This document shows, in pieces, positions 1 through 5,555 of a stretch of 8,260 bases of DNA; position 1 is the first letter of the stretch, and each line of letters starts with the position of its first letter. The notes beneath the pieces were generated by a model. It did not search any database. It was given only the letters and a program-made list of their open reading frames with translations, and was not told the DNA's origin. The position numbers were made by a program, and so were the translations under genes. This stretch comes from Bacteroidales bacterium (GTDB taxonomy: Bacteria > Bacteroidota > Bacteroidia > Bacteroidales > UBA7960). Where the stretch lies: positions 1 to 8,260 of the forward strand of contig SLEW01000019.1 of assembly GCA_007124575.1 (NCBI GenBank), given 5' to 3'.

Positions 1-3
1 GAA

Positions 4-203
4 CGCCCTGAAAGGGCAATTCAGTTCAGCCCAGTGGCAACGCCCTGGGTAAACAGGATACAACCCCCACCAGCGCCCTGAAGATAGGGGCAGCTTAAAA
101 ATAACCACATGCAATTGACCTGTCCTTACAGGGCGGGTGTGTGGGGGCGGATTTATTACCTAAGGCGTTGCCTTGGGCTAAGGTAAATTGCCCTTTCAGG
201 GCG
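4..203. repeat. Imperfect ~200-bp palindromic element with 18-bp perfect inverted ends
   Basis: The ends are exact reverse complements over 18 bp: CGCCCTGAAAGGGCAATT at 4-21 and its complement at 186-203. The interior keeps a weaker mirror relation, for example GGCAACGCC at 36-44 against GGCGTTGCC at 164-172, with the centre near 103. Each arm also folds locally. Hairpins are GCCCT/AGGGC at 5-17 and 190-202, CCCAG-T-GGC/GCC-CTGGG at 30-49, an 8-bp stem with a GTT loop at 159-177, and CCTGT/ACAGG at 119-132. No reading frame here looks like a protein. The structure is that of a REP-like or MITE-like dispersed non-coding repeat. From memory, similar GCCCTGAAAGGGC and GGCAACGCCCTGGGTAAA strings recur in Bacteroidota genomes, but copy number cannot be tested in one window. 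No flanking target-site duplication is evident, and the left flank is only 3 bases long. Confidence 0.8.
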
Positions 204-282
204 AAGAGATCCGTGGGCGGAAATCCTTGTAACCCACATTCACAAAGACCTAAAAAACAGCTAACAACGAAAATATAAACAG

Positions 283-1380
283 ATGAAAACCACCGTATTC
301 AAGGAAAAGCATGAAGAGATGGGTGCCAAAATGGTACCATTTGCAGGATTTTACATGCCCGTACAGTTCGAAGGCGTGAACGTGGAACACGAAACCGTGC
401 GCAACGCCCTGGGAGTGTTTGATGTCTCACACATGGGCGAAATATGGGTGGAAGGCCCCAAGGCATTCGACCTGGTGCAGTGGGTAAGCTCTAACGATGC
501 ATCAGTCTTAACAGATGGAAAGGTGCAATACACCTGCTTCCCAAATGATAAGGGAGGTATCGTGGACGATTTCCTCGTTTACCGTTTTAATGCGGAAAAA
601 TACTTGTTGGTAGTGAACGCTTCCAATATTGAGAAAGACTGGGAGTGGCTCAACAAGCAAAACGAAAAGATTGGTGCCAACCTGCATAACGCCTCGGATG
701 ACATTGCCCAGCTGGCGGTTCAGGGTCCGTTGGCCATGAAAGCCATGCAGAAGCTCACCGATGAAGCCGTGGAAGACATGCCATTTTTTACCTTTAAGGT
801 GATCCGCTTTGCAGATGCGGATGATGTGATTTTTTCCAATACCGGATATACGGGATCAGGAGGCTGCGAAATCTATTTCGACAAGAAAGATGGCATGAAG
901 ATCTATGAGGCTGTGCTTGAGGCGGGCAAGGAATACGGTATCAAACCCATAGGTCTGGCTGCGCGCGACACCCTGCGATTAGAAGCCGGCCTTTTGCTGT
1001 ATGGCAATGACATCGACGAGACCACCTCCCCCATCGAAGCTGGTTTGGGATGGGCCACCAAATTTACCGAGGAAAAAGATTTTGTGAACAAGGAGGAACT
1101 GCTGAAACAAAAAACAGAAGGGATCACCCGACGCCTGGCTGGTTTTGAAATGCTCGAAAAAGGCATCCCCCGAAAGGGATATCCCATTAAAGATGCCGAA
1201 GGCAATACCATCGGAGAAGTTACCTCAGGTACGATGTCGCCCACACTTAAAAAGCCCATTGGCATGGGCTACATCAAAAAGCCCTTCAACAAGGCCGACA
1301 CGGAAATCTATATTGAAGTGCGCAAAAAACTACTCAAAGCGAAAGTGGTGAAGCTGCCATTCTATAAAAAAGAGAAATAG
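283..1380 (+). CDS. gcvT: Aminomethyltransferase, glycine cleavage system T protein
   Basis: GcvT takes the aminomethyl group carried on the lipoyl arm of H protein, passes the one-carbon unit to tetrahydrofolate as 5,10-methylene-THF, and releases ammonia; it is cytoplasmic. The 365-residue product has the normal family length. Visible family motifs are NALGVFDVSHMGE (residues 41-53), GGIVDDFLVYR (91-101) with the Asp95-Asp96 pair that includes the catalytic Asp, TGYTGSGGCEIY (187-198), GLAARDTLRLEAGLLLYGND (224-243) and SPIEAGLGW (249-257). The C-terminal barrel contains EVTSGTMSPTLKKPIGMGYI (312-331). Many homologues have Glu after TGYTG where this one has Ser192; small residues at this site are, I believe, common in Bacteroidota. 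The ATG at 283 gives the standard N terminus; its leader is A-rich with no clear Shine-Dalgarno. No gcvH or gcvP lies nearby, so the gene appears to be stand-alone. I could not identify a promoter between the palindrome and the start. Confidence 0.97.
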   Translation: MKTTVFKEKHEEMGAKMVPFAGFYMPVQFEGVNVEHETVRNALGVFDVSHMGEIWVEGPKAFDLVQWVSSNDASVLTDGKVQYTCFPNDKGGIVDDFLVYRFNAEKYLLVVNASNIEKDWEWLNKQNEKIGANLHNASDDIAQLAVQGPLAMKAMQKLTDEAVEDMPFFTFKVIRFADADDVIFSNTGYTGSGGCEIYFDKKDGMKIYEAVLEAGKEYGIKPIGLAARDTLRLEAGLLLYGNDIDETTSPIEAGLGWATKFTEEKDFVNKEELLKQKTEGITRRLAGFEMLEKGIPRKGYPIKDAEGNTIGEVTSGTMSPTLKKPIGMGYIKKPFNKADTEIYIEVRKKLLKAKVVKLPFYKKEK

Positions 1381-1394
1381 TTTTAGGTTTGTAG

Positions 1395-1414
1395 GGACAG
1401 GGCTTGGCCTGTCC
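1395..1414 (+). repeat. Short hairpin between gcvT and comB
   Basis: GGACAGG (1395-1401) and CCTGTCC (1408-1414) form a perfect 7-bp stem around a 6-base loop, starting 15 bases after the gcvT stop codon. The sequence after the stem (GGAGTTTGAAG) lacks a run of T, so it is not a standard intrinsic terminator, though it could act as an RNA 3'-end stabiliser. The core GTAGGGACAGGGCTTG resembles palindromic intergenic repeats that I recall from several bacterial phyla, so a dispersed repeat is an alternative reading. Confidence 0.55.
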
Positions 1415-1439
1415 GGAGTTTGAAGTTTGCTGTTGCCCT

Positions 1440-1471
1440 GACTTTTTGACCTTTCGACCTTTAGACTTTTT
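1440..1471 (+). repeat. Four tandem 8-bp repeats before comB
   Basis: Four contiguous 8-base units follow the pattern GAC[C/T]TTTN: GACTTTTT (1440-1447), GACCTTTC (1448-1455), GACCTTTA (1456-1463) and GACTTTTT (1464-1471). The array ends 5 bases before the ATG of the comB-like gene, where a ribosome binding site would normally be. It is non-coding, pyrimidine-rich and imperfect, consistent with a partly decayed short tandem repeat. Confidence 0.8.
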
Positions 1472-1476
1472 TGCCT

Positions 1477-2223
1477 ATGTATAGTGAATCCGGTGATTAC
1501 AGTGTGAGCGTTTGTTATTCGCCTCTCTCCTGGCATTTATTTACGCCGGAAGAGGCTGTGGTAATCGTGGCCGACGTGTTCCGGGCCACCACGGCGATGT
1601 GTGCCGCATTTGACAACCAGGTGAAGGCCATCATCCCGCTGGAGACCATCGCTGAAAGCGAGGATTACAAGGCCCGTGGATATATTTGTGCCGGTGAACG
1701 GGATGGAAGAACACTCGATTGTGCAGATTTTGGCAACTCTCCTTATAACTTCATGGATCCTGCTTTGCGCGGAAAAGTCCTGACGATGAACACCACCAAT
1801 GGTACCCGGGCCATCAGAATGGCTTCAGCAGGCAATAACGTTGTGTTGATTGGTGCCCTTACAAACCTTTCGGCCGTTTGCGCCCATGCCGTTGCGCTTA
1901 AAAAGGACGTAGTCATCCTCTGTGCGGGTTGGAAAGACCGCTTCAGTATGGAAGACTCCCTGTTTGCCGGAGCTGCCGTGCAAAAAATCATCGAATCGGG
2001 TCAGGGAAAGTTTCATACCACCTGCGATTCAGCCATTGCTGCCGCTGACCTATGGACGCTTGCTTCCCCTGATCCCGTGGCATATATCCAGAAAGCCGCA
2101 CACCGGCATCGCCTGCGAAAACTCGGCCTGGATGATATCATTGAATACAGCCTCACCCCCGACTCCACCTCCGTCGTCCCCATCTATCACAACGACCGCT
2201 TAATCAACAAAGACGACATTTAA
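1477..2223 (+). CDS. comB: Probable 2-phosphosulfolactate phosphatase (ComB family)
   Basis: ComB enzymes are Mg-dependent acid phosphatases that convert 2-phosphosulfolactate to sulfolactate, a step in coenzyme M synthesis in methanogens. The 248-residue product has the usual family length. It shows VIVADVFRATTAM (residues 29-41), ICAGERDGRTLDCADFGNSP (70-89), LTMNTTNGTRA (102-112), IGALTN (125-130) and ILCAGWKDRFSMEDSLFAG (147-165), all in the expected order. I chose the ATG at 1477; a TTG two codons upstream in frame falls against the 8-bp repeat array and adds nothing. No Shine-Dalgarno is visible. Neither neighbour is a recognised sulfonate gene, so the physiological substrate in this organism is not shown by context. 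Family assignment is strong; the reaction is inferred from the family and may differ in bacteria without coenzyme M. Confidence 0.88.
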   Translation: MYSESGDYSVSVCYSPLSWHLFTPEEAVVIVADVFRATTAMCAAFDNQVKAIIPLETIAESEDYKARGYICAGERDGRTLDCADFGNSPYNFMDPALRGKVLTMNTTNGTRAIRMASAGNNVVLIGALTNLSAVCAHAVALKKDVVILCAGWKDRFSMEDSLFAGAAVQKIIESGQGKFHTTCDSAIAAADLWTLASPDPVAYIQKAAHRHRLRKLGLDDIIEYSLTPDSTSVVPIYHNDRLINKDDI

Positions 2224-2244
2224 GCTATTTTAAACACAATATAC

Positions 2245-2275
2245 TTGTATTTTATTTTAATTTAGTGTTAATTTG
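2245..2275 (+). promoter_or_regulatory. Weak candidate Bacteroidetes-type promoter
   Basis: TTG at 2245-2247 is followed after 20 bases by TTAATTTG at 2268-2275, which matches the TAnnTTTG -7 consensus in 5 of 6 fixed positions, within AT-rich DNA after the comB stop. If used, it would give a leader of about 240 bases containing the CTTTG repeats and hairpin before the 2517 start. The match is weak and could be chance in AT-rich sequence. Confidence 0.22.
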
Positions 2276-2327
2276 CTTGATATTATAAGCATGAAGCATT
2301 ACCTGATCTGTTTTTCCACCAGAAATA

Positions 2328-2386
2328 CTTTGTGAACCTTTGTGTCTTTGAGCCTTTGTGGCAGTCACTTTTTATTTGCCACAAAG
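2328..2386 (+). repeat. CTTTGTG-type tandem repeats joined to a 10-bp hairpin
   Basis: Four degenerate units lie head to tail: CTTTGTGAAC (2328-2337), CTTTGTGT (2338-2345), CTTTGAGC (2346-2353) and CTTTGTGG (2354-2361). The last unit is also the left arm of a perfect 10-bp inverted repeat, CTTTGTGGCA at 2354-2363 with TGCCACAAAG at 2377-2386, around a 13-base loop. No T tract follows, so a terminator is not supported. The flanking non-coding sequence (2224-2327 and 2387-2516) shows only AT-rich DNA and the weak promoter candidate. Confidence 0.7.
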
Positions 2387-2516
2387 AAATAACCGGCAAC
2401 CGCCTTGGCTTTCTGATCAACTTTAATGTGGCTAAGATGAAAAGTGGCATTCGAAGGTTTATTGTTTAAACTTAGGCTTTCCAGTGCCCAGTGACCAACT
2501 TCAACCCCATTCCACC

Positions 2517-3500
2517 ATGAAACAACCGATCTGCACGATCCTGGTTCTCTTAGTCCTTCTGATGACCCAAGCCGAGCACGTTTATCCCTTTGGTTTTCAC
2601 GCCCACCGGAAAATAAACCGGATGGCCGTATTCATTTTGCCACCAGAGATGATAGGCCTTTATAAAACCCATATCGAATTCATTTCTGAACGGTCTATAG
2701 ACCCGGATCGCAGGGCTCACGCTGTGGAAGGCGAGGCACCAAGGCATTACATCGACATCGACCATTTTGGAGAAGATCCGTTTGAGGTGATGCCCCGAAA
2801 CTGGGATGAAGCCGTGGAAAAGTTCACGGAAGACACCCTGATGCAGTACGGAGTGCTTCCCTGGCATATCCACGTGATGATGGGCAGGCTTACCCGCGCT
2901 TTCCGAAACAATGACATGGATGATATCCTTTTGCAGTCGGCGCATATCGGCCATTACATTGCCGATGCCTGCACCCCCCTCCATACCACAAAACATTACA
3001 ATGGGAGAACACCCGATGAGCGCGGCATTCATGCTTTTTGGGAGAGCAGGTTGCCGGAGCTTTATGCCGGTGAGTATGATTATTTCACCGGACGTGCTTC
3101 TTATGTGCCTGATCCCCTTGAACGGGCATGGGAACTGGTAGAAATCAGTCACCTTAAAGTAGACACGGTGTATTTAATTTTTGACAGTTTACGGAAACAT
3201 ATGCCTGCTGACCTGATGTATTCCCACGAAACACGTGGACAAGCCATTAACAGAGTTTATTCGAGGGATTTTTCCAGGGCCTTTCATGATGGCATGCAAA
3301 GCATGGTGGAGCGGCAAATGCAATTGGCAGTTCAGGCTGTTGGCGATTTCTGGTTTACCGCATGGGTGAATGCCGGCCAGCCTGAGCTGGAGCCTTTGCA
3401 TGGAAGAAGCATCAGTCAGCGATTGCGAAATTTGCTGCGCCAGGAAGAAAAATCCTGGAGTGAAGCAGAAACAGGTGCAGCCAGATATGAAGCGGAGTAA
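2517..3500 (+). CDS. Exported zinc-dependent phospholipase C / S1-P1 nuclease-like protein
   Basis: The 327-residue product begins with a signal peptide: Lys2, a hydrophobic stretch at residues 8-16 and a possible cleavage after TQA (19). I therefore chose the ATG at 2517 over an in-frame GTG at 2484 that would put a polar extension before it. The mature part is mostly helical in appearance and carries the metal-ligand pattern of the trinuclear-zinc PLC / P1 nuclease fold: FGFHAH (25-30), HYIDID (77-82), PWHIH (115-119), HIGHYIADACTPLH (143-156, giving His146-x3-Asp150-x5-His156) and IHAFWES (171-177, His172-x3-Glu176). The last pair is of the PLC type; P1 nuclease has Asp there. Whether it cleaves phospholipids or nucleic acids cannot be told from sequence. 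The C-terminal 30 residues are charged and probably disordered. No lipobox or cell-surface sorting domain is seen, suggesting a periplasmic or secreted location. It stands alone between comB and the glucan cluster. Confidence 0.85.
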   Translation: MKQPICTILVLLVLLMTQAEHVYPFGFHAHRKINRMAVFILPPEMIGLYKTHIEFISERSIDPDRRAHAVEGEAPRHYIDIDHFGEDPFEVMPRNWDEAVEKFTEDTLMQYGVLPWHIHVMMGRLTRAFRNNDMDDILLQSAHIGHYIADACTPLHTTKHYNGRTPDERGIHAFWESRLPELYAGEYDYFTGRASYVPDPLERAWELVEISHLKVDTVYLIFDSLRKHMPADLMYSHETRGQAINRVYSRDFSRAFHDGMQSMVERQMQLAVQAVGDFWFTAWVNAGQPELEPLHGRSISQRLRNLLRQEEKSWSEAETGAARYEAE

Positions 3501-3540
3501 AAAGACATAAGCGTTATCTGTGCCTTAACATAAAATTAAT

Positions 3541-3571
3541 TTTCACAACATCGTGAAATGCCTTATCTTAG
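3541..3571 (+). promoter_or_regulatory. Candidate promoter with overlapping dyad before the glucan cluster
   Basis: TTTC at 3541-3544 lies 19 bases before TATCTTAG at 3564-3571, close to the Bacteroidetes TTTG-19-TAnnTTTG arrangement (5 of 6 fixed -7 positions match). The -33-like half lies inside a 6-bp inverted repeat, TTTCAC (3541-3546) / GTGAAA (3553-3558), and abuts a 12-bp palindrome AAAATTAATTTT (3532-3543). A repressor or activator bound to the dyad would cover the promoter. The leader to the ATG at 3609 would be about 30 bases. This is the best-placed promoter-like site in the window, but no experimental support is visible. Confidence 0.4.
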
Positions 3572-3608
3572 ACAACAGAAAAATCCCAGCTATTAGATAA
3601 GATATACA

Positions 3609-5555
3609 ATGGCATACATACAATTTGATAAAACCCAGTTGGTTAACCTGGAATATGCGCTCAGTAGGGAAATGGTCAGATCAAACCTTTCGGGCGCTTT
3701 CTCATGTACCACCATTATTGGCTGCAATACCCGAAAATATCACGGTTTGCTCATTACCAAACAACCACAGCTGGATGGCGATCATCACGTGCTTCTCTCA
3801 CAGGTCGACGAAACAGTCATCCAGCATGATGCAGAATTTAACCTGGGTGTTAACAAGTTTCCGGATCGTTTTCACCCCAAGGGTCATAAGTATATCAGGG
3901 ATTTTTCTGCAGATCTTCTGCCCGTCGTCACCTACCGTGTAGGCGGTGTTCGTCTGACTAAGGAAACCATGTTTGTTTCGGATAAAGACATGGTAATGAT
4001 CCGGTATACCCTGGTAGAGGCGAGGTCACCCACCCGCCTTCGTCTTATGCCTTTCCTTGCTTTCCGCAATATACACGAACTCAGTAAGGAAAATGCCTAT
4101 CATGATACCCGCCATGTTGAGATCCCCTCTGGGGTAAAGGTACGCATGTATGATGGCTACCCATGGCTCCACATGCAGGTTTCCGGCAGTCAGGCCGTCT
4201 ATACACATAAACCCGGATGGCATCATAACCTGCATTACTTCCATGAGGAAGAGAGAGGATATGAGACACTTGAGGATCTGCTGGTTCCCGGAACTTTTGA
4301 AACGGAGATAAAGAAAAATGAAAGCATCATATTTTCGATAGGTACGCAAGAGGCAGATCCTGGGTCCCTTCATCGGATTTTTGACAGTGAAATACGGAAA
4401 CGGACACCCCGGAACTCATTTCATAACAGTTTGCAGAACGCTGCCTCACAGTTTTTTGTAGTAGAAGACAATCAGGCTTCCCTCGTAGCCGGATTCCCCT
4501 GGATTTCTTACTCCGGTCGCTATTCTTTCATTGCCTTGCCAGGGCTGAATCAAGCAGCTCCGAAACGGGGTATTTGTAAAGATGTCATAGACCACATGGT
4601 GGCCCGGATGCAGGGAGCGTTGTTTCCTGAGTCTTACCTGAGAAACCAGGTCGTTTTTGATGCTGCTGATACTTCCCTGTGGTTTTTTCATTCACTTCAG
4701 TATTGCATGGCCAACACAACCAGGCAGGCAGTATGGAAGAATTATGGCCAGGTCATGAAGAGGATTCTGGACGGGTATGCCAAAGGCCTGGACATAGGCG
4801 TCAGCCTTCAGGATAACGGTTTGCTGCACATCACCCCGGCAGCTGATGCCCTGACGTGGATGAATGCCAGATCTGATGGTCGCTGCCATACGCCGCGTTC
4901 TGGTTATGTAGTGGAAGTCAATGCTTTGTGGTATAATGCCCTCAAATACACTCTTTTTTTAGCGGAAGCATCTGATGATCAGGATTTTATTCAACACTGG
5001 AATCCCATTACAGAAAAAGCACATAAAGCTTTTAACAACGTTTTCTGGAATGATCAGGCAGGCTATCTGGCTGATTACGTGCTTGACGGTGTGCCGTATA
5101 TGCAGGTGCGACCCAACCAGGTGATCGCTGCCGGACTCAAACATACGCCACTGGATAAATTTCAGCTCAAATCAATTCTCGATGTTGCCACACATGAGCT
5201 GCTGACACCCCGTGGGTTACGTACATTGTCCCCACAGGATCCTGACTACAAAGGCCGGTACCACGGGGACGCCTGGGCGCGTGATGCAGCTTACCATCAA
5301 GGTACTGTATGGCTATGGCCACTGGGATTTTATGCCAGTGCATGGAAAAAAGTATATGGGGCAGACGGGATGGATCCCATCAAAAAACTTTATGAAGGAC
5401 TGGAGCCATGCCTCACAGAAGCCGGTGTTGGCACCCTGTCGGAGATCTATGAGGGAGATCCCCCGCATCACGCGCGCGGTGCTATCTCCTTTGCCCCCAG
5501 CCTGGGCGAAACCCTGCGCATCCAGTCACTCATCACCAAAAAGGGAAAGCCATGA
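3609..5555 (+). CDS. Glycogen debranching enzyme (amylo-alpha-1,6-glucosidase, GH133-type)
   Basis: This enzyme hydrolyses alpha-1,6 branch points of glycogen or limit dextrin in the cytoplasm; no signal peptide is present. The 648-residue product has the two-domain bacterial layout. The N-terminal beta-rich domain (about 15-260) contains SNLSGAFSCTTIIGCNTRKY (25-44) followed by HGLL, and LLSQVDETV (62-70). The C-terminal (alpha/alpha)6 barrel (about 275-640) contains AGFPWISYSGRYSFIALPGL (294-313), FDAADTSLWFF (350-360), ALTWMNA (414-420), VEVNALWYNALK (435-446), ARDAAYHQGTVWLWPLGFY (557-575) and the terminal GAISFAPSLGETLR (624-637). Two sites differ from widely seen forms: GRY where WGRD is typical, and TWMN where TWMD is typical; the second is, as I recall, normal in Bacteroidota. 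It leads the three-gene cluster, and its stop overlaps the next start. Confidence 0.93.
   Translation: MAYIQFDKTQLVNLEYALSREMVRSNLSGAFSCTTIIGCNTRKYHGLLITKQPQLDGDHHVLLSQVDETVIQHDAEFNLGVNKFPDRFHPKGHKYIRDFSADLLPVVTYRVGGVRLTKETMFVSDKDMVMIRYTLVEARSPTRLRLMPFLAFRNIHELSKENAYHDTRHVEIPSGVKVRMYDGYPWLHMQVSGSQAVYTHKPGWHHNLHYFHEEERGYETLEDLLVPGTFETEIKKNESIIFSIGTQEADPGSLHRIFDSEIRKRTPRNSFHNSLQNAASQFFVVEDNQASLVAGFPWISYSGRYSFIALPGLNQAAPKRGICKDVIDHMVARMQGALFPESYLRNQVVFDAADTSLWFFHSLQYCMANTTRQAVWKNYGQVMKRILDGYAKGLDIGVSLQDNGLLHITPAADALTWMNARSDGRCHTPRSGYVVEVNALWYNALKYTLFLAEASDDQDFIQHWNPITEKAHKAFNNVFWNDQAGYLADYVLDGVPYMQVRPNQVIAAGLKHTPLDKFQLKSILDVATHELLTPRGLRTLSPQDPDYKGRYHGDAWARDAAYHQGTVWLWPLGFYASAWKKVYGADGMDPIKKLYEGLEPCLTEAGVGTLSEIYEGDPPHHARGAISFAPSLGETLRIQSLITKKGKP

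Noticed and set aside
1..282. CRISPR array or RNA gene in the hairpin-rich left end
   Set aside because: There are no evenly spaced identical repeats with unique spacers. The symmetry is a single large inverted repeat, not a tRNA fold or a riboswitch class that I recognise.
401..413. GCAACGCCCTGGG inside gcvT matches bases 37-49 of the palindromic element
   Set aside because: In gcvT it encodes the conserved Arg-Asn-Ala-Leu-Gly stretch, and the surrounding sequence does not match the element, so the identity is coincidental.
1471..1476. Upstream TTG start for the comB-like gene
   Set aside because: It adds only two residues, begins on the last base of the 8-bp repeat array, and the ATG at 1477 already gives a normal family N terminus.
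2484..2516. Upstream GTG start for the phospholipase-like gene
   Set aside because: It would place eleven polar residues before an otherwise well-formed signal peptide that begins at the ATG at 2517.
2550..3152. A 200-codon open frame on the minus strand
   Set aside because: It lies wholly inside the phospholipase-like gene, whose protein carries clear metal-ligand motifs. The minus-strand product shows no recognisable domain and looks like a shadow frame.
3507..3517. ATAA-GCG-TTAT hairpin after the phospholipase-like gene as a terminator
   Set aside because: The stem is only 4 bp, AT-only, and no T tract follows.
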